A DNA stretch of 64,000 bases from positions 1-64,000 of the forward strand of contig JAVHLI010000008.1 of the NCBI GenBank assembly GCA_031082185.1. The letters are read 5' to 3'. How positions within the stretch are numbered: the first letter of the stretch is position 1; each line of letters begins with the position of its first letter. The position numbers and the translations under genes are program-made. The DNA comes from a bacterium. Its GTDB lineage: Bacteria > Sysuimicrobiota > Sysuimicrobiia > Sysuimicrobiales > Humicultoraceae. Shown here piece by piece: positions 1 through 7,630 of the stretch. The notes under the pieces were generated by a model, which saw nothing but the letters and a program-made list of their open reading frames with translations, was not told where the DNA came from and did not search any database.

Positions 1-41
1 AGCCCGTCGGTCTGACGGGCTCGCCCGCCGGCAAGTTTCGC

Positions 42-959
42 ATGCTTCAGTTCGTTGCGCGCCGTCTTGTGGAGGCCCTGGTGGTGGTGTTCCTGGCCCT
101 CACCGTGGTCTTCGCTATTCAGTTCCTCGCGGGCGATCCGGTCAAGCTCTTCCTGCCGACGGACACGACACAGAAAGAGATCGAAGAGTTCCGCGAGCGC
201 CTCGGGTTCAACGACCCCTGGCTGGTGCAGTACGTGCGATTCCTCAGTGGAGCACTCCGCGGTGACTTCGGCAACTCGCTCCGGCAGCAGGAGCCGGCGC
301 TGGGCCTGGTGTTGCTCCGGTTACCGGCCACGCTTTCGCTCTCCGGTGTGGCGATGTTGCTGGCCCTGGCAATAGCAATACCCGTGGGCGTCATCTCGGC
401 GGCGCGGCGCAACTCGTGGTTCGACCACCTAGGGATCGGCGCCACGGTGCTCGGCCAGGCCATCCCAGGATTCTGGCTGGGACTGATGATGATATACGTC
501 TTCTCGGTCTGGCTGCGCGTGCTGCCGACAGGCGGGCGCGGCACCTGGCTGCACTTCATCATGCCGTCGATAACGCTGGCGGCGTTCGTGGCGGCCCGGT
601 TCGCGCGGTTGACGCGCTCGATGATGCTGGATGTCCTCGGGCAGGACTACATCCGCACCGCGCGCGCTAAGGGGCTGGCCCCGATGCGGGTTCTCTACAA
701 GCACGCGCTCAAGAACGCGTCCTTGCCCATCGTCACCCTGCTCGCGCTCCAACTCGGCCAGTTGCTGGGAGGCGCGGTCATCACCGAGACGATCTTTGCC
801 TGGCCCGGGGTGGGGCGGTTCCTGGTGCAGGCGCTGCTGAACCGCGACTTCCCCGTCGTGCTCGTAGGCGTCTTCCTCACCGCGGTCCTGTACTCGGCGC
901 TGAACCTGGTGGCCGACATTGCCTATGCGTGGTTAAACCCAAGGATCCGGTATGAGTAA
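42..959 (+). CDS. Dipeptide/oligopeptide ABC transporter permease (DppB/OppB type)
   Basis: Inner-membrane permease subunit of a peptide or nickel-type ABC importer, 305 residues, the usual family length. It starts with an ARRLVEALVVVFLAL-type first membrane helix. The conserved cytoplasmic loop that contacts the ATPase reads DYIRTARAKGLAPMRVLYKH near residue 200, and the C-terminus ends NPRIRYE, typical of the family. The start overlaps nothing. A stop codon at 13-15 may end an upstream gene, possibly the binding protein, cut by the window edge. Its stop overlaps the start of the next permease by 8 bases, so the two are cotranslated. The substrate cannot be read from sequence. Confidence 0.93.
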   Translation: MLQFVARRLVEALVVVFLALTVVFAIQFLAGDPVKLFLPTDTTQKEIEEFRERLGFNDPWLVQYVRFLSGALRGDFGNSLRQQEPALGLVLLRLPATLSLSGVAMLLALAIAIPVGVISAARRNSWFDHLGIGATVLGQAIPGFWLGLMMIYVFSVWLRVLPTGGRGTWLHFIMPSITLAAFVAARFARLTRSMMLDVLGQDYIRTARAKGLAPMRVLYKHALKNASLPIVTLLALQLGQLLGGAVITETIFAWPGVGRFLVQALLNRDFPVVLVGVFLTAVLYSALNLVADIAYAWLNPRIRYE

Positions 960-1824
960 CGCCGCCGTGACCCTGGCACCGGCGCTGGCGGAGCCCCGAC
1001 GCGCACGGAGGCGGCTGCCCCTGAACCGCTCCGGCGCACTCGGGTTGATCGTCGTCGTGCTGGTAGCGGGAGCAGCGGTGCTGGCTCCACTGATCACGCC
1101 CTACGGCCCCGCGGACAGCAACCTGGTCAAAACGTTGCAGCCGCCGTCGCGCGCTCACTGGATGGGCACCGATCAGCTCGGCCGCGACCTGTTTACGCGC
1201 ATCCTCTACGGCGCGCGGGTCTCGCTGACGATCGGACTGGTCACGGTCGGCATCTCAGGGGTTATCGGGCTCGCCGTCGGCCTCATCTCGGGCTACCTGG
1301 GCGGGCTGACCGACGTGATCCTGATGCGGCTGGTGGACGTGCAGCTCTCCTTCCCATTCATCCTGCTGGCGCTCGTCGTAAACGCCATCCTGGGCATTGG
1401 ACTGCAGAACATCATCCTGACGCTGATCATCACCGGGTGGGTCGTCTATGCGCGCCTAGTTCGGGGCGAGGTGCTGGCGCTCAAGACCCTTGACTATGTG
1501 GAGGCGGCGCGGGCGCTGGGGGCTCAGCAGATGCGGATCGTCGTCCGCCACCTGCTGCCCAACCTCTGGACCCCGGTCATAATCCTGTCGTCGCTTCAGG
1601 TTGCGCAGTTCATCGTGGCCGAGGCGGCGATCAGCTTCCTGGGGTTCGGCGTGCAGCCGCCCATGGCATCATGGGGCAACATGCTCAACGAAGGGAAGAC
1701 GTACATCTACAATGCATGGTGGATGACCACGTTCCCGGGCGTGGCGCTGGTGCTGACCGCGCTGGGTGTGAACCTGGTGGGCGACTGGCTTCGGGACACG
1801 CTGGACCCTAGACTGGGTCCGTAG
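952..1824 (+). CDS. Dipeptide/oligopeptide ABC transporter permease (DppC/OppC type)
   Basis: Second permease subunit, 290 residues. A short cytoplasmic N-terminus precedes a first helix around residues 27-47. The periplasmic segment carries the DppC signature HWMGTDQLGRDLFTRILYGA near residues 67-86. The ATPase-contact loop DYVEAARALGAQQMRIVVRH lies near residue 180, followed by AEAAISFLGFGVQPP. It overlaps the upstream permease by 8 bases and is followed after 42 bases by an M24 peptidase-like gene, suggesting uptake and processing of peptides or amino-acid derivatives. No ATPase genes follow in the window. Confidence 0.93.
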   Translation: MSNAAVTLAPALAEPRRARRRLPLNRSGALGLIVVVLVAGAAVLAPLITPYGPADSNLVKTLQPPSRAHWMGTDQLGRDLFTRILYGARVSLTIGLVTVGISGVIGLAVGLISGYLGGLTDVILMRLVDVQLSFPFILLALVVNAILGIGLQNIILTLIITGWVVYARLVRGEVLALKTLDYVEAARALGAQQMRIVVRHLLPNLWTPVIILSSLQVAQFIVAEAAISFLGFGVQPPMASWGNMLNEGKTYIYNAWWMTTFPGVALVLTALGVNLVGDWLRDTLDPRLGP

Positions 1825-1866
1825 GATCACGCGAGAGAACCGCGAGAGAACAAAGGAGGCAACGCG

Positions 1867-3066
1867 ATGCCGTTCGTACCGGCGGAGGTGTTCGCAGACC
1901 GACAGCGCAGGGTGCGCGAGTATCTGGCCGAGCACGACTACAAGGCGCTGCTCGTTACCGACCCACACCACTTCTACATGCTCACCGGCTTTCATCTGGA
2001 CGTGGAGCCGTGGGAGCGGCCGGTGGCCGCGGTAATCCCCTCCGAGGGCGGGCCGTTCTTGGTTATGAACGAGCTCTCCACGCATCACCTGCTGATGGCC
2101 CGCGAGCGCGGCAGCCTGCACATCGCCGACTACGCTCTCTACGTGGAGCATCCGCGCGCCGTGAACCGAACCTACACGCGGGACCGCTGGCTCCAGTTGC
2201 TGGCCGCGAAGCTGCGGGAGTGGGGAGGGTTCAGGCGCGGCCGGCTGGCGGCGGACCGGATCTCGTCTTTCCGGGGTCTGCGCGCGCAACTCCCCGGGCT
2301 GTCCGAGTTCGGCAGCGCCTCGCGGTTCCTGGTTGAGATGCGTCAGGTCAAGTACCCGCAGGAACTGGAGATTATGCGCCAGGCCGCGGGGTTGACCGAT
2401 TGGGGGCAGGATCGGTACATGGAGACCGTCCGGCCGGGCATGCTGGTGGCGGAACTCGATCTGGAGATCGCCCGGCGCATGGCCGTCGAGGGCGCCGCGC
2501 GGTTTCCTCAGGACCGGTTGGAGGTGCGCGTCTGGTCGCTGTCCGGCGCGGCCTCAGCGTCGCCCCACGGCACCGGCGCCGACTGCGGGGCCCGCTTCGA
2601 GAAAGGCGACGGCGTGGTCAACATCATCATCGTGCGCCTCAGCGGCCTGGTGGTGGAGAATGAGCGGACCCTGTTCCTGGGCGAACCGCGCAGTGACGTC
2701 CAGCGGCGCGCCTACGCCGCGGCCACCGAGGCCAACCTAGCCGCGCTCGAGAAGTTCGTCGCCGGCACCCTGGTTGCCGAGGCGGACGCAGCGGCCCAGC
2801 GCGTCATCGAGCAGCACGGCTTCGGCGACCACATCATGCACCGGACCGGTCATGGGATGGGCATCGCCGGCCACGAGTTCCCCGAGGACATGGCGTTCAA
2901 CTACCGCCCGATGGTGGAGAACGAGGTCTACTCGTGCGAGCCCGGGGTCTACATCTACGGGGTGGGAGGGTTCCGGCAGGACGATACCGTGATCGTCGGC
3001 AAGACCGCGCCCGAGGTCATCACACACCGCAGCAAGCGGCTGGAGGATCAATTGGTGCCTGTCTAG
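1867..3066 (+). CDS. M24 family (Xaa-Pro aminopeptidase/creatinase-like) protein
   Basis: A 399-residue pita-bread-fold protein with an N-terminal creatinase/prolidase domain (residues 1-150) and an M24 catalytic domain. A strong AAAGGAGG ribosome site precedes the ATG. HRTGHGMGIAGHEFPED and YSCEPGVYIYG match the conserved His and Glu regions. The two metal-binding Asp positions seem to be lost: the segment around residues 249-268 reads VVNIIIVRLSGLVVENERT where metalloenzymes have a D-x10-D pattern, and the last Glu position reads RQDD. This points to a creatinase-like, metal-independent hydrolase rather than a true aminopeptidase. It is probably cotranscribed with the two permeases, so the substrate may be the transported compound. 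Confidence 0.85.
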   Translation: MPFVPAEVFADRQRRVREYLAEHDYKALLVTDPHHFYMLTGFHLDVEPWERPVAAVIPSEGGPFLVMNELSTHHLLMARERGSLHIADYALYVEHPRAVNRTYTRDRWLQLLAAKLREWGGFRRGRLAADRISSFRGLRAQLPGLSEFGSASRFLVEMRQVKYPQELEIMRQAAGLTDWGQDRYMETVRPGMLVAELDLEIARRMAVEGAARFPQDRLEVRVWSLSGAASASPHGTGADCGARFEKGDGVVNIIIVRLSGLVVENERTLFLGEPRSDVQRRAYAAATEANLAALEKFVAGTLVAEADAAAQRVIEQHGFGDHIMHRTGHGMGIAGHEFPEDMAFNYRPMVENEVYSCEPGVYIYGVGGFRQDDTVIVGKTAPEVITHRSKRLEDQLVPV

Positions 3067-3090
3067 CCCGGCAGTGGACCGGACGCTCGA

Positions 3091-3471
3091 CGGGTCGCCA
3101 CACAAAACCAGGCGCTGAGGGCGCTGCTCCTGTATTGAGCAGGGGTGCGCGTACTCGAGTGCGCCCGGCTTCGCGTGAAGGATGTCGACTTCGCGTCGAA
3201 CCCGATGGCCGTGCGGGCAGGCAAGGGCGACAGGGATCAGGTGACCGGTCAGCGGCGCCGGCAGCGCAGGGCGTGCGACCTGCCACACCTTCCGCCATTC
3301 GTTCGCCGCCCACCTGCTCGAGGATGGGCACGACATCCACACTGTTCAGGAGTTCCTCGGACACCGAGACGTGCGCACGACCATGATATACACGCATGTG
3401 CTGAGTCGCGGCCCCGGGGCGGTCCGGCGCCCGGCCGATCGGTTGTCCGGGCCAAAGCGGAGGTGGGATAG
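3091..3471 (+). pseudogene. Remnant of an integron-type tyrosine recombinase (IntI-like)
   Basis: Three separate stretches of an integron integrase survive in order. Frame 1 from 3097 reads ATQNQALRALLLY, the end of the N-terminal SAM-like domain. A TGA at 3136 replaces the expected Gly codon, then AGVRVLECARLRVKDVDF continues with the first catalytic Arg region and GKGDRDQVT. From 3284, in frame 2, comes [20 protein letters not shown], then the [14 protein letters not shown] block with the nucleophilic Tyr. In family members the first two blocks are separated by roughly 40-60 residues and the last two by about 100; here both gaps are nearly gone. With two deletions, a stop and a frameshift, the enzyme is dead. 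Confidence 0.85.
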
Positions 3472-3736
3472 CCATTATGGGGCGGCGGCGGGCGAAGGAT
3501 CTCCCAGGGTTGCAGAGGCATCGCGGGCGCGAAAGAATGGGGACAAAGGGTAACCGGCGTGCTGGAGGGGGTTGCCGCGGTGGCGGCGTACAAAGGAAGC
3601 TGGATGGGTTAGGGGGGGGTAGGATGTTCTGCCCAGTTCTTGTTCGCCCCAACCCCCGCGGCGCCAGGCGGGCAGTGGCATACGAAGAGCGTAGACTCGT
3701 GCGTGGGCGATGCAGTGCGATTGCGGGGTGGCTGCG

Positions 3737-3961
3737 ATGACGATCGAGGAACTCAAGAAGGAAGTCCTTCGGCTCGCCCCTGAGGCGCGTGCCCATCTCG
3801 CCCATGAGCTGCTCAGCAGCCTGGACAAGCTGAGCGCGGCTGAGGTCGAGAAGCTGTGGCTCGAAGAGGCCGCTCGTCGCGATGAGGAGATCGACACCGG
3901 CGCGGTCGAGGCGTACTCATTGGACGACGTGTTCGCCCGCGCAAGGGCACGCCGGGGATGA
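3737..3961 (+). CDS. Addiction-module antitoxin, CHP02574-like
   Basis: A 74-residue acidic helical protein, MTIEELKKEVLRLAPEARAH onward, with the AHLAHELLSSLD helix and the WLEEAARRDEEIDTG segment of the small antitoxin family that pairs with RelE/ParE toxins. An upstream in-frame ATG at 3710 adds a Cys-rich stretch foreign to the family, so the ATG at 3737, after a GGGGTGG ribosome site, is preferred. Its stop overlaps the toxin start by 4 bases. It should neutralise the toxin and repress the operon. It lies just downstream of the integrase remnant, suggesting it may have arrived as a cassette, although I see no attC site beside it. Confidence 0.85.
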   Translation: MTIEELKKEVLRLAPEARAHLAHELLSSLDKLSAAEVEKLWLEEAARRDEEIDTGAVEAYSLDDVFARARARRG

Positions 3962-4254
3962 TTCGCTCGGTCCTGATCCATCCCGGCGCCGAGGCGGAGA
4001 TCAACGAGACCGCTGACTTCTACGACCTCGAGAGCGTGGGCCTGGGTGGCGTCTTTCTCGATGAGGTGGAACACGCCATCAGGGGCATCCGCGAGCTCCC
4101 CGATGCCGCTCCGCCCTTCGTCGGCCGGGTGAGAAAGCGGGTTCTTGCGAAGTTCCCGTACTCCCTTCTGTACTCCATCACAGATGACGAGATCCGTGTC
4201 CTGGCGGTTGCGCATCACAAGCGTCGGCCGTTCTACTGGCGCGGCAGGCGGTGA
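3958..4254 (+). CDS. RelE/ParE family toxin
   Basis: A 98-residue basic protein of the plasmid-stabilisation superfamily. It opens with SVLIHPGAEAEINETADFYD, the usual beta strand plus helix. It has the central FLDEVEHAIRGI helix and RVLAKFPYSLLYSITDDEIR, and ends with VLAVAHHKRRPFYW, the characteristic C-terminal strand of ParE-like toxins. The ATG overlaps the antitoxin stop (ATGA). Family members inhibit gyrase (ParE) or cut ribosome-bound mRNA (RelE); sequence alone does not decide which. It looks intact. Confidence 0.88.
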   Translation: MIRSVLIHPGAEAEINETADFYDLESVGLGGVFLDEVEHAIRGIRELPDAAPPFVGRVRKRVLAKFPYSLLYSITDDEIRVLAVAHHKRRPFYWRGRR

Positions 4255-4270
4255 CGAGAGCGGTGGGGGT

Positions 4271-4723
4271 ATGAGAAGAGAGTACGACTTCTCGCGAGGC
4301 GTTGGGGGGCGAGCTCGAGTGCGCCCTCCTGGTGAACGGGGAGCAGCCTCCGATAGGACGACGTACCGTGAGTCCGATGCAGTCGACGACGAGCTGACAC
4401 CTGCACAAATCCGCGAGCTGCGGCGGCGAATGGCGGATCTCGATGACGGCACTCGATACCTGCTCGTGTCACAGATGGGGCCGAGGTTCGCGCTGTACTA
4501 CAACGTGTCTGACGATGTCTACGTGATGAATGACCCGCGCACTGCGACGTTGTTCAAACGACGCAAGGCCGCCCTCGCGGTGAAGGCGTTGCTGGGAGGG
4601 TCGATCCGCATCCTCCGCTGCAAGAGCAAGCGGGTCAACGGCGTTCAGGTCCCCGTGCTGGGCACCACGCGACGTGGTAGGGCGACCGTACGGCGTTCGT
4701 CGTCGAACCAGCGTCTGCGGTAG
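4271..4723 (+). CDS. Hypothetical protein, possible composite of an antitoxin start and another domain
   Basis: 150 residues from an ATG after GGTGGGGGT. The first residues, MRREYDFSRGVGGRAR, resemble the opening of small antitoxins (MxxEYDFSKGxRGK), but the likeness ends there. The following 25 residues are low complexity. From about residue 40, DELTPAQIRELRRRMADLDD begins a globular-looking region containing RYLLVSQMGPRFALYYNVSD and a basic tail. I do not recognise this second part. It follows the RelE/ParE pair by 16 bases, so it may be a third cassette-type gene or a fusion made by deletion. Confidence 0.5.
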   Translation: MRREYDFSRGVGGRARVRPPGERGAASDRTTYRESDAVDDELTPAQIRELRRRMADLDDGTRYLLVSQMGPRFALYYNVSDDVYVMNDPRTATLFKRRKAALAVKALLGGSIRILRCKSKRVNGVQVPVLGTTRRGRATVRRSSSNQRLR

Positions 4724-4823
4724 TGTCCCAGCAGGTGTGTAGAATGCCGGGCCCTTGACTAGGCCGGCCATCGTGCTGCGCGAATCATAGCCTGCTGGTT
4801 GCGAAGGCCCGCCCCTCTCGCGC

Positions 4824-5933
4824 CTACCGCCCCACACCCAGGAGCGTCATCACCGTACCCTTCACCCGCACGCGCACGGCCCACTCCTGTTCCCACGCCA
4901 CCCTCGGGTCGGCCGGCCGCGGCGGGTGCACTAGGTTCAACTCCTGCCCGTATGCGATCATGCGCACCATCGCGCCGTCCGTGCCCCCAAAGATGCCCCT
5001 GGGCACCGCGCACTGCGTCGCGGAGGCGGGCAGGAGCACACGCTCATTTGTCCATCGCTCGATGTTCGCGTTTGACAGGTAGTCGAACAGGCCCATCCCC
5101 GCGTCGGGCAATTCGGACGAACTCCAGATGATGAAATCGCTGCCCTTGGCGCCAAAGGCGTTGATGAAGTAGGCGCGGGCAGCCTGAATCTGCCTCCACC
5201 GCAGCGGGATGCTCGCCTGCGGATCGCCCTGCGCGGACAGGTCGATCGCAGGCATCAAGTCCTGGTTCGGCCCGATCGCGAATCGCAGTCCCGCCGGAAC
5301 GCCCTCGCCGGTCACCGCATGGTCGCCCTGAAGCGACGCTCCGTCGGGCAGCATCCGGCGGTCGCGCTCGTTGGGCCAGATCGAGTAGCCGGGCTGCGCG
5401 CGGGCGCCCCGCTCAGGCGCGAAGCGTCCCTCCCAGACCGCCGCCCAATCCTGAGGCGATGCCCTTGCGAAATCCAGCACGCGAGGCTGCCCTGCGCGCA
5501 CATCAGCGCCGCAGCCCCAGTAGAACAGCAGTCGGCCCTTGGGCTGCTCCACCTCGCCCGGACCGCGGGCTTCAGGGCCGCCGGTCGCCGGCTCAGCCCT
5601 GACCGGCTCCAGCGGCAGGCTGGCTCCCATGCGCATAGCGGCAGGGATGGTTTGGGAGGCCTGCGTGCCCTGGGGGCGCGCGCGGGTGTGGAGGGCCACG
5701 TCCACATAGCGCCCGATCGCGGAACGCGTGTTGCCGAACGCGTTCCCTGCCTGACCGCCGGGCGGTACGGGAATCGGCACCGGCACCCCGGGCATTGCGA
5801 AGGTGTTGGTCGCCACGTCAATCCACAACTGCGCGATCGGCGGCCTGACTTCTTGCTGCTGCGCGCCAGCCGCGGTAGTCAGTACAAGAAGGGAAACAGC
5901 GGTCGCAAGAAGGCGGACAGATTTGCTACGCAT
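4824..5933 (-). CDS. Secreted protein of unknown function
   Basis: A 369-residue protein with a clear signal peptide: MRSKS, a hydrophobic run to about residue 22 and an AGA-QQQ cleavage site. The mature part is rich in Pro, Gly and Arg. It has short islands such as RLLFYWGCGADVRAGQPRVL and SDFIIWSSSELPDAGMGLFD that look like beta-sandwich strands. It is likely exported to the periplasm or cell surface. I do not recognise a named domain. It lies alone on the minus strand, downstream of the repeat peptide and separated from it by a terminator-like hairpin. Confidence 0.7.
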   Translation of the reverse strand: MRSKSVRLLATAVSLLVLTTAAGAQQQEVRPPIAQLWIDVATNTFAMPGVPVPIPVPPGGQAGNAFGNTRSAIGRYVDVALHTRARPQGTQASQTIPAAMRMGASLPLEPVRAEPATGGPEARGPGEVEQPKGRLLFYWGCGADVRAGQPRVLDFARASPQDWAAVWEGRFAPERGARAQPGYSIWPNERDRRMLPDGASLQGDHAVTGEGVPAGLRFAIGPNQDLMPAIDLSAQGDPQASIPLRWRQIQAARAYFINAFGAKGSDFIIWSSSELPDAGMGLFDYLSNANIERWTNERVLLPASATQCAVPRGIFGGTDGAMVRMIAYGQELNLVHPPRPADPRVAWEQEWAVRVRVKGTVMTLLGVGR

Positions 5934-6014
5934 GTTAGAACCCCCTGCCGGATCTTGACCTTATAACTACGCAGCCCTGCGCGCTATTCCTGTCTGGGAC
6001 GCGCCAGAAACCGT

Positions 6015-6045
6015 CGAGGGCGAGCGGTTGCTCCGCTCGCCCTCG
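6015..6045 (-). terminator. Perfect 13-bp hairpin, probable terminator
   Basis: CGAGGGCGAGCGG, a 5-base loop and its exact complement form a perfect 13-bp GC-rich stem. It lies 30 bases past the stop of the minus-strand repeat peptide and 82 bases before the next minus-strand gene. There is no strong T run, so intrinsic termination may be partial. Confidence 0.55.
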
Positions 6046-6074
6046 GTTTGGGTCAAAGGACCCCGGCTTGATCT

Positions 6075-6311
6075 CTACGCAAACCGGGCTTCGGTCGGAA
6101 ACCACTGGTCGTCAACCTCGGCAAACCGGGCTTCGGTCGGAAACCACTGGTCGTCAGCCTCGGCAAACCTGGCCTCGGTCGGAAACCACTGGTCGTCAAC
6201 CTGGGCGGAGCGAGCCTCCACCGGCAGAAGCTGATCCTCGGTCGGCAGCAAGTACGCGGATCCCGCGATGAGCGCAATTCCCGTTACCAGAGCAATCAAG
6301 GTCTTCTTCAT
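6075..6311 (-). CDS. Small secreted peptide with tandem 14-residue repeats
   Basis: 78 residues from the ATG at 6311, which sits 7 bases after an excellent TAAGGAGG site; an upstream start would add residues before the signal peptide. MKKTLIALVTGIALIAGSAY is a typical Sec signal. The mature peptide is almost entirely repeats. A divergent first unit contains LPVEARSAQ; three near-identical units of VDDQWFPTEARFAE follow, and the protein stops right after the last ARFA. Each unit has acidic residues, one Trp, one Arg and a Pro, with no Cys. I do not know the family. It could be a surface or matrix peptide, a peptide-signal precursor or a modified-peptide precursor; no processing enzymes are adjacent. 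A receiver-domain gene lies 74 bases upstream on the same strand. Confidence 0.75.
   Translation of the reverse strand: MKKTLIALVTGIALIAGSAYLLPTEDQLLPVEARSAQVDDQWFPTEARFAEADDQWFPTEARFAEVDDQWFPTEARFA
6079..6204 (-). repeat. Three 42-bp direct repeats inside the secreted peptide gene
   Basis: Units at 6079-6120, 6121-6162 and 6163-6204 abut without spacers and differ at only a few bases. Each encodes one 14-residue peptide unit. The high nucleotide identity suggests recent expansion or gene conversion. Confidence 0.95.
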
Positions 6312-6385
6312 TTTCGTTTCCTCCTTAGAAGTGTGGTTCAGAATCTCTTCTGATGTCATTACACCGCTTCCACGCTATCCGTACA

Positions 6386-6841
6386 TCACACCAACGGCCG
6401 GTTGGCGCCTCCGACCTTCGACGGACCGCCTCGATCGGCCGAAAGACCGGCCGGACCCTCGCGGTCATCGCGCGGCTGGCCCCCAACCGCCCGGCGGATC
6501 GCGGTAATCAGGTCCCCACCGCACTTCTGCTTGACGACGAAGGCCGCTGCCCCAGCCATCTGGGCGCGCCTGCGGGTGTTGGGGTCGTCGTGAACTGTCA
6601 GGATCACGACCTGGGTGTCGGGCGCCGCCACGCGTACGGCGGCCGCCGCCTCGATACCATCCATACCGGGCATGCCGACGTCCATGATCACCGCGTCGGG
6701 CGCCAGGTCGGCGGCCAGGCGCAGTGCGGACGGTCCGTCGGCGGCCTCACCCACGACGGCAATGTCCGGCTCCAGCGCGAGCCGCATCCGCAGCCCCTGC
6801 CGGACTCCTTGCTGGTCATCCACTACGAGAAGTCGTATCAT
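6386..6841 (-). CDS. Single-domain response regulator receiver
   Basis: 151 residues with a complete CheY-like receiver: acidic pair VVDD at residues 8-9, phosphoacceptor Asp54 in AVIMDVGMPGMDG, switch residue in VVILTVHDD, and the conserved Lys in FVVKQK. The sequence after residue 115 is a short unstructured tail with no DNA-binding domain, so it cannot act as a NarL regulator. It is divergent from the NarL-type regulator 139 bases away and close to it in sequence (VRQGLRM, VVGEA). It may compete for phosphate from the adjacent kinase, or be a former NarL paralogue that lost its output domain. Confidence 0.85.
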   Translation of the reverse strand: MIRLLVVDDQQGVRQGLRMRLALEPDIAVVGEAADGPSALRLAADLAPDAVIMDVGMPGMDGIEAAAAVRVAAPDTQVVILTVHDDPNTRRRAQMAGAAAFVVKQKCGGDLITAIRRAVGGQPRDDREGPAGLSADRGGPSKVGGANRPLV

Positions 6842-6979
6842 GGCTACATCAAATAATGCGCGCGCCCGGTGCCACGCGCCTCAGACTCTGGGAGTGGACT
6901 CTTGTGGGACCTTGAGCGGCGGTGCGCCTCCGCCCGAGGGACGATGCAGGGGAAGTATTTCGGACAGGAGAGGGCCGCG

Positions 6980-7630
6980 ATGCCGATCCGAATCCTGATT
7001 GCCGATGACCACAGCGTTGTCAGACAGGGCCTGCGGATGTTCCTGGGGCTCGACCCCGAGCTTCAGGTGGTGGGAGAAGCCGTGGACGGCGCCGAGGCAG
7101 TCCGGATGGCCAGAGAGCTGCTCCCGGACGTCGTACTGATGGACCTCCTCATGCCGGTCATGGACGGGATTGCGGCCACAGAGACGATCCGCAAAGAACT
7201 GCCCGACGTCGAGGTCATGGCCCTCACCAGCGTCCTCGAGGATGCCAGCGTCGTGGCCGCGGTGCGGGCCGGGGCGATCGGATACATGCTCAAGAACACC
7301 GAGGCCGACGAACTGATCCGCGCCATCAAGGCGGCGGCCGAGGGGAGGGTTCAGCTCTCCCCGGAGGCGGCCGCGCGGCTGATGCGCGAGGTACGAGCAC
7401 CCCAGAGCCCTGAGGCGCTCACCGAGCGCGAGACCGACGTGCTCCGGTTGATGGCCCAGGGACAGGCGAACAAGCAGATCGCCCGGGCCCTGCACATCGG
7501 TGAGAAAACCGTGAAGACGCACGTGAGCAACATCCTGGCCAAGCTCGGCGTGCAGAGCCGAACGCAGGCGGCGCTCTTCGCCGTCCGGATCGGGCTGGTT
7601 TCCCTAGACCATCTGGGCGAGGGAACGTGA
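6980..7630 (+). CDS. NarL/LuxR family response regulator
   Basis: 216 residues from the ATG at 6980, preceded by AGGAGAGG; an earlier in-frame start would add a tail foreign to the family. The receiver domain spans residues 1-120, with the acidic pair at IADDH and phosphoacceptor Asp55 in VVLMDLLMPVMDG. The LuxR-type helix-turn-helix, residues about 150-210, contains LTERETDVLRLMAQGQANKQ and the recognition helix KTVKTHVSNILAKLGV. It overlaps the histidine kinase by 4 bases, forming a two-component pair. Target genes are unknown; the divergent receiver gene and repeat peptide are candidates by position. Confidence 0.95.
   Translation: MPIRILIADDHSVVRQGLRMFLGLDPELQVVGEAVDGAEAVRMARELLPDVVLMDLLMPVMDGIAATETIRKELPDVEVMALTSVLEDASVVAAVRAGAIGYMLKNTEADELIRAIKAAAEGRVQLSPEAAARLMREVRAPQSPEALTERETDVLRLMAQGQANKQIARALHIGEKTVKTHVSNILAKLGVQSRTQAALFAVRIGLVSLDHLGEGT

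Noticed and set aside
3540-3640. An attC or attI site near the integrase remnant
   Set aside because: GGTAACC and GGTTAGG occur, but no paired L boxes or symmetric stem could be drawn.
6079-6204. A short CRISPR array
   Set aside because: Repeats of 42 bp touch each other with no spacers and encode peptide units in frame.
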